64,000 nt of DNA from Thysanoteuthis rhombus (GCA_963457665.1 OY735227.1:45336459-45400458), one strand, 5' to 3'. Positions 20,600 to 32,897 are shown, counted from the first letter of the stretch. The notes: generated by a model from the letters alone, not told the origin. Program-made: numbers and translations.

Positions 20600-21588
20600 T
20601 AATCATCGTAGCCCCATGAATGGCCCAACCAATCAACCAACCAATCAAGTGGGCTTCAAATTCTCCTCTCTTGGCCTGTCTGTTTGTCTGCTTGTTTCTC
20701 GAGGCAGTCCTGGCCACATTTTTGGCAATAAAACCTTGGAAATTTGCGTGAATACACCACAAAGCACTATTTAAAAAAGTTTTTTTCATTTAAAAAGTGC
20801 TTTTAGGGGTCTCTATGAACCAAAAATGCCCAAAGCTGGTACTTATAGATAAATATTTAGATAATTAGTTCTGGTACTCACTCAAGCTACGGTGATTCAT
20901 TTATGCAAAGTACAGATATTGTATTAATCCTTATCTCCAGTCTTTATATTGTTTTTATTTCTGAAAAATTACATTTTTTGAAAATTTAATTAATAGCTTC
21001 TAAAATGTCTGCCGTTAGTTTTGCTTGTCATCCATTCCAATTAGTTACATGTCTTTATATTTTTATTCCATTCTAGAAATAGATGATCAGACTATTTTAT
21101 AACCCCTTTTCAAATTAATATATTCACATTAAGTAGTATTAAATTTGGATTAAGGGTGCACAAAATGAATAACTGCTTTAAAAGTTATCAAAATTGAATT
21201 AAAAATCCATACCTTGCATAAATGAATCACCATTGTCCATATGTGTTTCAGAAACAATTATCTAAAATTATCTAAAAAAATAGATCTTTTATTTAAATTT
21301 ATCCAGAAAAAATGGCAGTGCAAGATTTTGGAATTATTGATCTAAAACACCACTGAGACCTAAAAAGCACTTTCCTGAAAAATAAGACAAACTGTTTTTA
21401 TATAGTGCCTAGTGGTATATTCATGTAAATTCTCAAGGTTGTAGCTCTAAGAATGTGACCAGGAAGGCCCGTAGACACACACATACAGACACACAAGAGA
21501 CAAAGATGAGCAAAGCTAGAAGAATCTGTTGCCAATTTGGCTGGTGAGTCTGGTGGGCCACTTGTGGAGCTATGGTGATTTGATTTTT
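20600..21588. repeat. ~1-kb foldback of repeat family A
   Basis: The left arm (20600-20925) is family A on the plus strand; the right arm (21205-21588) is family A on the minus strand; about 280 bp of AT-rich spacer lies between. Blocks match in mirrored order: GTCTGTTTGTCTGC against the GTGTGTCTG complement, CACCACAAAGCACTAT, AAGTGCTTTT, AGATAATTAG, TTATGCAAAGTACAGAT. Arms are diverged and differ in length, so they are either two independent insertions or an old foldback transposon. Confidence 0.75.
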
Positions 21589-21640
21589 TGAGAAAAAAAA
21601 CACCCTACAATTTCTAGAAACAAAACTTTACTTCATATAG

Positions 21641-22070
21641 GTCTGATTAGTCACTCAGTTGAAACCATCATGCAACCAATGTCTTTAGATAACATGCCAT
21701 GTGGAGGATAATCAACTAAAAAATTTTAAAAGGTGTGATCAATGAATAAGTTACTACTCTTGCCTTTTGTTGGACAGTGATCACTGAAAATATCCATTTT
21801 CAAAAAATTGGCAGTCACAAACTAAGGGGTCAATTTAGTATAAACCTATATTGTAAATTGAATCCCACACTAAAAAGATAATTTGAAGTGAGTTTATAAA
21901 AACAAAAAACTTTTTTTCCTAGGCATAATAAGGAATGAATGTTAAAATATCCAGCCCCTGAGCTATATTGGTATGACCTTTACGTGTGAGACATACATAG
22001 ATAGCCAGCTAGACCAGCTGGAAAACTGAGAGAAACCTATGTTGACAGTTTTAGTTGATGGCTTCTAATA
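21641..22070 (+). repeat. Dispersed repeat family B, copy at 21.6 kb
   Basis: Full-length-looking copy: TCTGATTAGTCACTCAGTTG start, ACATGCCATG, TGATCAATGAATAAGTTAC, GGCATAATAAGGAATG, CCAGCCCC and CCTATGTTGACAGTTTTAG end. It starts only about 50 bp after the family A foldback. Confidence 0.75.
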
Positions 22071-24210
22071 AGTAAAAACTTTACTTTTTCTCATTTGTTC
22101 TTGCTTTAATTCTTGTTTTGTATTTGAGGAAAAAATAAATAAAAGTCTCTGGAAAAAACTTTGAAAGTAAGGATAGAAATTCATGTGATGTTCATATCTA
22201 TATTATTCTCTGCAGTTGAGTTTTATCACTGGTTTCTACCTTGCATCTTGGCCATTTGCAAGTTTTTCTTGTGATCTTCACATCTTTTTCTATATTCTTC
22301 AAATTGTGTAAAAATTATATAACTTTATGCACAATACATTGAGTACAGGTACAGCATTTATTTTCTGATTGTGAAAGAAATGCACCATAATCATCTTTAC
22401 CATCATAAAATACAGCAAAATTATGACTTTTAATGAGAAGATAAGAAACTTGTCAAAGTTCTTGTCCCTTAATTATGTTGGTAGTTTTTACTGGATAATA
22501 AATATTGTTATAATCAAGCAAATCAGGATGTGTTAATTTGTTGATTTTTCAGGTTTTTTATTGCAGTGATATAAATCCTTTACTAGTCTATAGTTTTCAA
22601 AACAAATAAGTAATGATGAAATAAGAGAATATAATGTAAAGCTGAAATTTCAATCTTCTTAGAACATAGAAGTTCTAAACTTAATGGAGACTGTCAAATT
22701 ATAGAGTTCAATCATTATCATTTTTTTGAAATTTTGACTTTTTTTACATTCATTTTAATTTTATCAATTGCTTTTTATCGCAACTTTTTACTCAGGTCGA
22801 TTACCCTTTGGCAACACTATTTTCTCACTGTCGAAAAGTCAAAAAATAATAATGATTTATAATATTTCACCTAATAAAAATTGGAAAAAAAACAGAAAAA
22901 TGTTTCAAATCCATAGTTTGGAAATATTTGTTTGTTTGAGTCAAGTATAATAATGTGCATGATAAGAAATATATACATATATATATATATAAATATATAC
23001 AAATTTGCAGCCTAATGATGGAAAAAAACATTATTTCAGACAGCAAATATCTATTTTTTGACTTAGTATCCTTCCTTGTCAGTGTGTACTCAATTCAGTC
23101 ACAAATATTAATCATATAGATCAAACATGGTTTAGAGAAAATTACAGATCAAAATACAGCTAATAACTATGTGTCAGACCACAGAATTATAGTTCCATCC
23201 TCATATATATACCTATAAAAAAAGATCAAACAATCTTTTGTTTTTTTGTACATGAAAAAAAAAAATGGATGGATACATAGAATATATTGTTTGAATGGTC
23301 ATTTTTTTCCGTTTGCCAAAAAATAAAATACACCAGTTAAAAGTTAGTCAGCAGACGTCCTCAACTCATCAACAACAGATCCCATGAAGTCTAAAAACAC
23401 TTTATCGACAAATCTGAGGCCTGTATCTCTCACTCAATAAATATGTTTGTTGACTAATTAGAGGCATAGACCCTTCCCCACTACCTACACAAAGAAATAA
23501 TTGTGAAGGTCACTAAAAAACTAATTTAATATGAGTGCACTTCATATATTAAATTGATTTCTACAAAAAAAAACATATAGACAAAACTTCAAATATACTT
23601 AGGATGAATAATAAATATATGACATTAGACCAAAATATTGTATACAAAGATGATTCTTGCCAAAGCGAAATATATTAGAGTGATGTATCCCATGTATACT
23701 CAGGGGTAGATTGTTCTCATTTCATTGTCCATGCTAGAAGATATCTTATATCAGCTAATTCTACTTTGTTAATTTGTCTTTAGGATATAGATTAAAGAAT
23801 TGTTCTGTAAAAAAATTACCAGGTTACCAACTACAATTGACACATGAAGAAGATTGGAAGGTACAGCGCCAAAAATTAGGTGACTATAACAACCAAGATG
23901 AGGGCACTAGTTCAAGTTAATGTGGATAATCATGGTAATTACTTTCAGGCAAACATTTTTGGTTACTTCTGTCTTATTCTAAGCTACATACAATGCCAAT
24001 ATAAAGAGTGAATAGCCATAAAATCTTTTCTGATGTTAATTATGTATAAAGCAAAATCCTTTATTGCGGCAGTGTAATATTTTTATATAATGACTAATAC
24101 ATGATCAAAATGGATCAAGAAGTTAATAAGTTTAATAAAACACTCAAAACCAGAAATCTGATTTTGACAGGTAAGACAGGAATGCTTGAACTGAATATAT
24201 TTTAGAATCA
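22071..24210. other. No recognisable gene
   Basis: AT-rich, with a short TA run at 22975-22992 and A/T homopolymers. At 23888-23903 the phrase ACAACCAAGATGAGG matches the end of the PLE 3' region (10973 and 20041), so a very small PLE remnant may sit at 23840-23905. Confidence 0.5.
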
Positions 24211-24214
24211 TCAT

Positions 24215-24480
24215 CACCACCGATTCATTGTCCTAGGTAGATGTAGTGATCTACTTTCTCCAGTTCTGTGTCCTTGATTTTGATCTCAGTGTTTTTATCT
24301 CTGATGTGGTTGTTGCACATGATCTTCGTCTTGCTGAAGTTCATGTGTAGGCTGACTTTCTTGCTCTCTTCATTTAGTTCATCTATCATTAGTTGGAGGT
24401 TGTGTCGGTTCTCTGCAAAAAGGGCAATGTTGTCTGCAAATTTGAGGTTGCTCAGATACTTGCTGTCTATAAATTCAATA
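24215..24480 (-). mobile_element. RTE-clade LINE internal fragment
   Basis: The minus strand encodes DSKYLSNLKFADNIALFAEN, then MIDELNEESKKVSLHMNFSK and TKIMCNNH. FADN corresponds to the FADD catalytic motif C of LINE RTs, so the second aspartate is lost. It is truncated at both ends, lacks the C-terminal region and 3' tail, and adjoins a CATCATCACCACC stretch. Confidence 0.85.
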
Positions 24481-24949
24481 GTCTTATGCCAAATACAACA
24501 GCAGGTTCCCTGTAAAAAAGTAAGCAACATATTTAAGTGTCATTTTTTCCTCATTACTTTGTATAAGCAAGTATATTTTCTTTGTATCTTTTCCAAAATT
24601 ATTGTTTTGCTGTGGATGCCAATTGTTCATAAAATAAATACTTTTTAATTTCTCGATTTAGTACAACTTGAAGCATGGCCAATACTAAACAATCTTGAAC
24701 CATGTGTAAAATAGGTATTAGCTTAATGAGCTGTAACACATTAACCATGGCTACTTACTCCACTACCAATACTATCTTGGAACCTATAGGCATATGGGAA
24801 TGCTTTCTATAAGGGGAGCAAAAGGCTTGATTTATACAAAATTTTTCCTGATTTTTCCCAAATTACACCCATTTTTATAAAATTCAACATGTTTTGCTCA
24901 AATATGATGGGGACATTCGTCCTACCCCACTGAGTGTACATTTTGTGCA

Positions 24950-25235
24950 ATCCTGTTATTGTATGGGTTCTTTTGAAAGTTGTCTCCAGGGAGTCAAAGC
25001 ATTTTGCTATTACTGCCTGGATAGGTAAAGTAGTTATGGGAGAGCGGTTTTCCCAAATCCTCACTCACAAACTCTTTTCTCCATCAACCATTGTGGCATC
25101 CTCTTATTGGTCCTTGACAAAGTTAACTCTGGGAATTAACAGCTTTTTGCTGATACAACCTGGCTAGGTAATGTAGTCATGGGAAAGCCGTTTTCCCAAA
25201 TGTCTACCCACCAACTCTCTTCTCCGTCAATTACA
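24950..25235. repeat. Tandem duplication with ~142-bp unit
   Basis: Two units, the first about 24950-25091 and the second 25092-25233, share blocks: AGCATTTTGCTAT against AGCTTTTTGCTGA, CCTGGATAGGTAA against CCTGGCTAGGTAA, and GCGGTTTTCCCAAAT against GCCGTTTTCCCAAAT, then CAACTC and TTCTCC. Short palindrome GGAGAGCGGTTTTCCC could form a hairpin in each unit. No coding role is seen. Confidence 0.75.
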
Positions 25236-25547
25236 TACCAGTAATGAGAATTCAATCAAGATATTTGGTGATGAGACAGAGTACAGGGAGAAGAGGATTC
25301 AAGCCTTTCATAAACAAAGTCAAAATTCAGGTTCAGTTTGCCCGTTCCATTTTCCAGGCTGGTAGATGTTATGCCATCCTGTGAAATAATGAGAGCTATA
25401 TAAGTTCTTTTGACTTATTAGAGAGACTGAAAATTACTAACAATGATATTAATTACTAATTACCATTACTAACAAGACATGCTCTATTGCACATCTGCCT
25501 TTTCAGATATTATGAAAGTTGTATGAAATTTTGTCTATTTTTTTAAG

Positions 25548-25864
25548 ATGGCAAAAAAGTTTGTCTAGTTCATCTCTCCAACAAGTACTCTGCTGGCCTC
25601 GATTGCACATGTAATCTCTGGGGATCCATGTTATGAGTCATGATGTCTATCGGTTGTCCGCCATTCTTGCAACATGGTCAGCCCATTGCCATTTGAGTTT
25701 TTTAATGGATTCTATGGTGTCTCTGACTCCTGTTTTCTCCCTGATATATTGTGCTGTCTTGTGACCTCTCCATGTGAGGTAGAGCATGATTCTCTCATGT
25801 GCTCATTGCATGGTTCTCAGTTTGTGGGTCTGTCTCTTGGTTAGGTTCTATGTTTCCCAGCCCC
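25548..25864 (-). mobile_element. RTE-clade LINE 3' fragment
   Basis: It matches the C-terminal region of the RTE copies at 4995-5360 and 29690-29965 (read on the minus strand, the GHVARLADNRW region through the MQRAHERI block) but lacks the 3' tail. It directly abuts a family B fragment. Confidence 0.8.
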
Positions 25865-25875
25865 CAAAAGAAAAG

Positions 25876-25992
25876 TAACTTATTTATTGATCACAAATAT
25901 ATCTAATTTTTATAATTGATCATCCAAGATGTTGCCTAAAGACATTGGTCATGTGATGGTCTCTATCGAATGACTAACCAGACCTGTTTTGT
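25876..25992 (-). repeat. Family B front block
   Basis: Only the front block is present, on the minus strand: TTATTGATCAC, TTGATCATCC, AAGACATTGGTCATG and GACTAACCAGACCTG. The rest of the repeat is absent, replaced by the RTE fragment at its left. Confidence 0.65.
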
Positions 25993-26324
25993 TTTTTTTA
26001 ATCAAATTTACAAGTGAAACTATACAGGTAGTATTTTCATTAAGGTGAATTAATTTTACCACCACCACTACTTAATTTACAAGGTAAAAAACAGTATATA
26101 TGAGTGGTGTTGATTCATAATTTCCCTTGGAGTGCTAGTTTAATTTTTAAACTAAATATTTTTGATACTGATAGTAAAACTCTACCCAGTTAAGAACTTG
26201 AAAGTTGCAATCATGTAGATGAATGTATGGAGAAATTTCGAAAAATTGCTTACTATAAACATAATCATATCTTCAAAAGTGCCAATTTGTACCTACCTTT
26301 TATACTGAAGACCTTTATGAACTA

Positions 26325-26600
26325 GAGAGCACATACCTCAGCTAACACCATATACTTACTAAAAACTGAATTAGAATTGATTTATATTATGCCGGGGAGG
26401 GAGCTGAAAGTTTGATTTTTCAATTTTCTGATTATTATTTTCATAAATAGAAAAATATCTCTTAATCAAAAATGAATTCCTGAATCAGCTGTAAAATTTG
26501 AAAAAAATTTTTTTTCTTTAGCCCATGGCCCACTCTTTCACAAAATGTCAATGAAATTCTTGGAGAAATTTTGAAGGTATTGTGCAGACAAACATAAATG
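26325..26600. repeat. Modular repeat family F, single copy
   Basis: Begins with ATACCTCAGCTAACACC (compare the ACCTCTGCCAATACC start at 13708) and contains CCCATGGCCCACTCTTTC and GTCAATGAAATTCTTGG, ending near GTGCAGACAAAC. One unit long. Confidence 0.6.
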
Positions 26601-27533
26601 AATACATATATGGTCATTAAAAAGCTAACGTTTTTATTCAAAAAGATTCAGTATCCATCTTGGTATATCATTTGACTGCATGCAAGGAGTTGGACACTGC
26701 AACAGGCACATAAAATTCTGCTAAAAAAAACAAACTGAAATTAACTTTTTATATACTTCCTTAGCAAGTGTAATAACCACTAGACAACAAGGGGGTTAAG
26801 ATTCACTCGCTTGCTTGTCGAGACTGACCTCCAGACAACTTTGTCCAGAAGTATGTACCAAAGTCAGTGTCTAGGATTTGCCATGTTTTTGAGAAAATCC
26901 AGACAAAGTTTGAATCCTTCTTAATCAAGCAGGTTGCAACTAGAGAATGTCTAGAGAGAAAGTCTACTATTCACTATTACTGCTAAAAACCTTCTTCACT
27001 TCTATTCTATTTCTCTCATCTTATCTCATCAAGTAAAAGAACTGAAATGTCTGAACAAATATTAAAGAACTCACAAACATCAAGGCATTTACCCATAAGA
27101 TAAACAGGTAGGTTTGTTTTCCTATTAACATTCATTCTAGACTTGGATTCTTTACTTCTTCGAAGTCCAAGTCATAACAGCAACATTACAAACACAGAAT
27201 ATTATGAGGAATGAAAATTAGATCTCTTTGCCAATGAGTAATCGAAAATATCAAGAAATCATAATGACTATGTTTTCAGGCTATAATTTTCAGACCAACT
27301 TGTTTCTGGGCCAAAGAATATCTTTTGGGTGATACTGTTTATCATCTCAAGAATTTCGCAAGTAGACTTTATGAGACGAACATTCTTTGTTGATCAGACA
27401 TTCAAAAGATTGTGAAAAAGTAAATAGTTAAGATGGATAAATTAAAGTAGACAGATTTTTTAAAACTGTATTGACACATATATGATTGAATATTGATATA
27501 GATTTTGGTTAATCTGACAATATGAGAAACAAA
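26601..27533. other. No recognisable gene
   Basis: AT-rich with no shared repeat or sustained coding frame seen. Confidence 0.5.
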
Positions 27534-27805
27534 TGACAATACTGGAAGTCTTGTTGAAATAAATGAAATATTTTATTTCGTCATTTTGCTAATTCTTTTG
27601 GACTTTTTCAATGAAGGGGGAAAAAAGGAAATGGTTGTTTTTAAGTAAAATTTGAATACAAATACACATTCACCCACAATTCAAATTTACTAAAAACAAC
27701 TGTTTCTTTTTTCTCTTTATATTTACCTTGAGAAAGTCCAGAAAAATGGATAAAACATTGGAATGAAATATTTCATTTATTTTAATAAGACTTCCAATAT
27801 TGTCA
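27534..27805. repeat. Palindromic foldback, ~130-bp arms
   Basis: The left arm starts TGACAATACTGGAAGTCTTG and the right arm ends CAAGACTTCC-like (AAGACTTCCAATATTGTCA), with mirrored blocks GAAATAAATGAAATATTTTA, TTTTGGACTTTTTCAATGAA and GGTTGTTTTTAAGTAAATTT throughout. There is almost no spacer. Each arm carries a decayed hairpin motif of the hammerhead-like kind (27581-27613 minus, 27727-27760 plus). It sits just before a long compound microsatellite. Confidence 0.8.
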
Positions 27806-27816
27806 TCCATTTCTCT

Positions 27817-27921
27817 CTCTGTCACACACACACACATATATATGTATATATATATATATAGAGAGAGAGAGAGATAGATATAGCTAGCAAGCTGGCAAGA
27901 TATGTAGATAAATAGATAGAT

Positions 27922-27962
<41 letters not shown>

Positions 27963-27965
27963 GAT
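27817..27965. repeat. Compound microsatellite (CA, TA, GA, GATA)
   Basis: Runs of CACA, TATA, GAGA and then GATA/TAGA repeats follow one another without break. Confidence 0.95.
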
Positions 27966-29565
27966 AAAGAGATGATTTTTTTCATTTAGAGGATCGTGTA
28001 AAGACCAGAAGAAATGGAAATCCGAATGTACAATATCTATTGCATTCAATGGATGAGTTGATGCTTCCCAGCTAAGCTGTAACAATCTTAGCATGGTCAT
28101 TAATAAAAAATGCAGTCTAGTCTGGCATTATTCTGATGAAACGTTCTCTTTCTTTCAATCAATTCTGGTCGCCTCTTGTTGATTGCTGCCTACAGTTGGT
28201 CTAATCGGGAGTAGTATTTATTCAAATCAATTGTTTAGTTATCCAGAAGGAGCTCATAGTTGAAGACTTCCTTCCAATACTGCCATTTACACAGGATTGC
28301 CTTCTTTGAATGAAAACCGGCCTTTGGTATGCTTAATGGTTGTTTATTTAAATTGCCCCAAGATCTTGTGTTCCACATTGTTGTAAAGCAACCCTTTCTC
28401 ATTACTATTGCAGATTGTTTTGAAAAAATAAAATTTTCATTATGTTTAAGTAGCAAAGTGTACATGGAAATATCTAGTTTAACTTATGTAGAAGCCCAAC
28501 ATCAAAGTGACTAACCAAGTTGTTGGAATGATTTTCACTGCCTGATTTGGATATTCTAAATATGTTGGCTATCTCTTGCGTCAATAAAATTGATAAATCT
28601 CAAGTAATGTCTCAGTTTAATTGCTCTCCGATTGTAAAGCATTGTCCAGTGAGAACTCTCCTGTACAAAACTTTGCAAACAATTTCTGATTCACTCAGTT
28701 TTTCACAGTACCTTCTCCATGAATAGCACAAATCTTATTTTGTATTTGAGTTGCCTTTTTACCTTTCTTGAAACAGAAAAAATTCTTGAACATCAGAATC
28801 AATCAACAAAAATATACCAATTTTGATAAATTTAAAAAAAGTACATGCTGATATGACAGCTGTCACAATAAAATTAAAAGTGATCTTATTGAATAAACTT
28901 AGTTAGAACTAAATGTTACCTACACACAGAAATAACTTTTTGGACAACTTGAAAGGTTGATGAGTTTTTATATCATGTATCTAAATGTATGCTTTTTTTA
29001 TATATTTATACAGATCTCTTTCTTTCTCTCTCAATATATGTAAATATATATAAAGATATCTATTTATATAATGAACATGAAATCACATGAAAAATTTGCA
29101 AGTAAAAAAGATGTGCATATTTTTGCTTGTACCTCACCTCTGTTGAAGTTATTTGCTAGAAAAGTTTTTTTGTTTTCTTCAGTTGTTATGTATTTGTTCT
29201 GTCTATTTTTGAAGTTGTTTACTGTTTTCATTATTAGTATAGTTGAGTCATTCTAGTTGTTTATTATTCTTTGAGAGAGGAAGTTTTTTTCTAGTCTTTT
29301 TTTTATAAATTTTGTTGTTTCTCTTGTTCATTGTATAGAAATTTTTTGCTGGGATGTTATCTATGCCTTTTATCATTTTGAATGTTTGTATTTGCATCTC
29401 CTCCTACTCTTCTTTCTTTTAATGTAGTTAGTTTTAATTTTTGAAGTATGTCTTTATATGGCAGGTTTTGAAGGTCTGGGACCATTTTCGTTGCCCTTCT
29501 TTACATAGTTTCTAGTTCTGTAATGTCTTTTTAGAGATGTGGATTCCATGCTTGGGCTGCATATT
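27966..29565. other. No recognisable gene
   Basis: AT-rich; only chance open frames, none resembling a known family. A short CT-rich and TA-rich run lies at 29010-29060. Confidence 0.5.
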
Positions 29566-29639
29566 CATCATCATCATCATCATTAGTCTCTTAACATCCA
29601 TTGTTGGACATAGATTTTCCCCAGAGTCTGCCAAATTTC

Positions 29640-30302
29640 TCAATCATGGGTGTCGCGGAGCCAGTATTTTCTGAATTTGTCAAGTTCATCTCTCCATCTT
29701 GTATTTTGTCGGCCTTGGTTTTGCATGTAGTCTCTGGGGATCCATGTTGTGTGTCGTGATGTCCATCGGTTGTCAGCCAGTCTTGCAACATGACCAGTCC
29801 ACTGCCACTTGAGCCTTCTCATAGATTCCATGATGTCTTGGACCTCCGTTTTCTTCCTGATATAGTGTGTTGTCTTGTGATCTCTCCATGTGAGGCTGGG
29901 TATGATTCTCTCATGAGCACGCTGCATGGTTCTCAATTTGCGGGTCTGTCTCTTGGTTAGGTTCCATGTTTCAGCCCCATAAGTGACTATCAGGAGAATG
30001 CATTGGTTGTATACTCTTCTTTTTAGGATGAATGGGATCTTCTTGTTTCTGAAGGTTGAGCTTAATCTGCCAAAGGCTTACCATCCTAGGGTGATTCTCC
30101 ACTTGATTTCTTCTTCTTTTATGGGTTTCATAGAGATTCGTTGTCCTAGGAAGATGTAGTGGTCTACTTTCCCCAGTTTTGCATCTTTGATTTTGACAGC
30201 TATATCCTTATTATCAGTGTGATTGTTGTACATGACTTTTGTTTTACTGAAACTCATGTGTTGGCAGACTCTTTTGCTTTCTTTGTTTTGTTCATCTGGC
30301 AT
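29640..30302 (-). pseudogene. RTE C-terminal region
   Basis: Two frames, 30302-30078 and 29936-29640, hold SFSKTKVMYNNH, KVDHYIFLGQRIS and then RIIPSLTWRDHKTTHYIRKK, RLKWQWTGHVARLADNRWTS and NTRWRDELDKFRKYW. This is the conserved post-RT region of RTE-type elements, ending with the GHVARxxDNRW and RWxDD-like blocks. Frameshifted between the two parts. Confidence 0.88.
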
Positions 30303-30314
30303 TGGTTGGAGGTC

Positions 30315-30605
30315 TTATAGGCTCTCTGCAAAAAGGACGATGTTGTGAACAAATCTGAGGTTGCTCAGATATTTGACGTCTATTTTGGTTCCTCTATTCT
30401 CCCAGTCCAGATTACAGGAGATCATTTCAAGGCAGACTGTGAAAAGTTTTGGTGAGCTGGTATCACCTTGTCTTACACCTTTTTGGAGTTGGAAGAATTT
30501 AGTCTTTATGTAGCCTGATAAAGGAGTTGCTGTGATTGTATATATGCTGCAGTGCTTTGAGTTGAATGCCCTCTTGAAGTCTACAAATGCTACAGCAAGT
30601 GGCAT
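30315..30605 (-). pseudogene. RTE reverse transcriptase palm
   Basis: The frame has AVAFVDFKRAFNSK (motif A), FQLQKGVRQGDTSSPKLFTV (motif B) and YLSNLRFVHNIVLFAESL (motif C). The FADD box reads FVHN here, so both catalytic aspartates are gone. The spacing of motifs is normal for LINE RTs. Confidence 0.9.
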
Positions 30606-31214
30606 TTTGTATTCTGCTGCTTTCTCTTCAGCTGATTTATTGAATGGAGATGGTCCATGGTCGAGTAGCTTCTTCTAAATCCAGCCTGTTCCCATAGTTA
30701 GTTTTCATCTAGTGTTTTAATGATCTGGTTGGTAATGATTTATGTGAACAGTTAATAAATGCAGTTGAGTAGGCTTATAGGTCTGTAATTGTTGAGGTCT
30801 CTGGGGTTTTCTTTTTTATATAGAAGCATTATGATTGCCATGTTCCAGTCTTTAGGGACTCTACTCTGTTTTAGACTCAAATTGAACAGATTAAATATTT
30901 TTTTCTAGATGATTTTCAAAGTGTGGTCTATTATATATCGCGTAGAGTATCTTTTTCGAGTTTTTGAGTCCAAGTAGTTGAATCTGGGTCTTATCATACC
31001 TGTAATTTGAGTTGCACTTTCAGTTATTTATTTTTGCTTCTGTGTATAACAATGAACTCTTCCTCTTAAAGGTAACAATTTTGCTGATAAAAATATCTTT
31101 TATCCACCATTTAAAACAATGGACTCATCCTTTGAAATGATTCAATAGCTTCATGCCTAAAAAAAAATAATCTCATAGAAATCCAAATATATTTGTCAAT
31201 CATTTTCATAGCAA

Positions 31215-31221
31215 TTAAGTA

Positions 31222-31290
<69 letters not shown>
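31215..31290. repeat. (AT)n microsatellite
   Basis: About 35 AT units, one of the longest simple arrays here. Confidence 0.95.
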
Positions 31291-31371
31291 GAACTGTAAA
31301 GAGAGTGAGACAGACTCGGGAGTAAAATGTTTTGAGGTGAAGTTTATTTATCCGTAGATGTTAATGGTCCT

Positions 31372-31402
31372 GACATGTTTCGAGATTTATTCCCATCTTC
31401 AG
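31372..31402 (-). promoter_or_regulatory. Hammerhead-like hairpin, minus strand
   Basis: On the minus strand CTGAAGA (31402-31396) is followed by T, stem GGGA / TCTC around ATAAA, then GAAAC and the palindrome ACATGT followed by C. The boxes again fit CUGANGA and GAAA, and the GUC after the palindrome fits the usual hammerhead cleavage triplet. A PLE origin of the flanks is not visible. Confidence 0.4.
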
Positions 31403-31439
31403 TGGTTAGTGCTGTGTGAGTATGTGTTTTTAGGGGTTA

Positions 31440-32560
31440 AAGTTTTCGTATGGAACCAGAGTCCACTATCAGGAGCTATATATAATATTAAATTTTGAAC
31501 ATGAATATCCAATAACAAATTCAAAACTGTTTCATGTTAAACACTTATCCAGACTGGTACTGACCTTCAGTGGTTACTTTTCAAATTTTAACATTGAACT
31601 CATTGAAAATCGAATATGTATTTCCTTTCCACTTATTTTGTTCATAAAACATTTGAAAATCAAAACTATTCTTTCTCAACCAATTCATTACAACATGTAT
31701 ATTATTTAATCCTTTTATAATTTGATCTTTCATCATACTTTTATTTTTGTTTTTATTATTTTTTTCATCATTATCATTGATTTTTTCATGTATGCATACA
31801 TTTTACATATGTATATAAATTGTACACACACGCACATACACAATATATATATATCGGTATATATAATAATAGTTAATAATTATGTCATCGAAAGACAGCT
31901 GTTTCATTGTATTACAACTCTTCAGTACCCTTTCTACTGCCACAAGGTAGGGTCAAGACCTTTGCTTCAGACCCAGAGGCAGATGCTCTACCCTTCCTTA
32001 TGCAGAACGGGACTTATATATATATCGTACAAATCAGGCTTGCTATATAGCATAATATAATGTAATATAAAGGAATGTCTGATATGTGATGGATTTATTT
32101 CATAGAGTACTTGATACATTCAACTTCATACTCCAAGAGTTAAGTTGGTTTAGAGTAGAGCTGGAAATATAATATTGAGTGGATCCGCTATACAAACAAG
32201 TTATATATATATATGCATGGTGACAGGAGTTTTTATTTTTGTTTTAGTGTTGTTTTTGTTGTGTGTGTTTAGTTGGTGGTTGTAAGTTACATGTCAAGGG
32301 GTGTGGACTAGGTTTAGGAGTTATCTCTAAGTGGATGCTGAATTGTGTCTTAAGGGATGTTTTGATCTTAACCTTGATTTTTACATTAAATTTATTGCCT
32401 ATGTTGGAGCCCTTTACGACCATAGTGGATTGTATTGTTCTTCCTTTAGTGTTCTAATGTATGGGTTGTTGAGTTGATGGTAACACCCACATACTCATCA
32501 TCACAAAGAAACATCTAATCAATATTATTTACTGTCTCACATGTCTAAATAAATCAACAA
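31440..32560. other. No recognisable gene
   Basis: AT-rich with TA runs at 31840-31860. A short GC-richer stretch at 31935-32010 has no identity I recognise. Confidence 0.5.
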
Positions 32561-32567
32561 CAATACA

Positions 32568-32825
32568 ACATATATATATATATATGCAATGCTCTTCCAT
32601 AGGAATAGAGCACTCTGGTGGATGAGGAGTTTCTGCGTAAAAATGAATATATCACTTAAATTCAGCCTTATTGACCACCCAGTTCCGTAATCCAGAGGTA
32701 GGATATTGGCCTCCGGGTCCGATGTGAGGGTTTCAATTCTGCCTCGCGATATTGGATGGGTTAAAGTCTATAGCCACCTGAAGAGATGTAATACATCAAA
32801 ACAGCTGTCTGTGGATGACACAATA

Positions 32826-32895
<70 letters not shown>
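32568..32895. repeat. TA and CA microsatellites around a tRNA-like stretch
   Basis: TA runs at 32571-32584 and 32826-32842, CA at 32844-32861 and TA again to 32893. Between them at 32680-32760 lies CCGTAATCCAGAGGTAGGAT, then GTTTCAATTCTGCCTCGCG, which has the look of a tRNA-derived SINE head (B box GTTTCAATTCT). Confidence 0.6.

Positions 32896-32897
<2 letters not shown>

Larger units (their letters stand above)
29566..30905 (-). mobile_element. RTE-clade LINE, 3' half with (ATC)n tail
   Basis: On the minus strand: RT palm pieces, then C-terminal region, then an ATC/GAT tail at 29566-29585. It is 5' truncated inside the RT. It is the least broken C-terminal region among the copies and was used to interpret the others. 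Frames shift between 30315 and 30302 and between 30078 and 29936. Confidence 0.9.

Noticed and set aside
23840-23905. Third PLE copy
   Set aside because: Only about 15 bases (ACAACCAAGATGAGG) match clearly; too short to call as an element.
27901-27965. CRISPR-like regular repeats
   Set aside because: It is a simple GATA/TAGA microsatellite without spacers.
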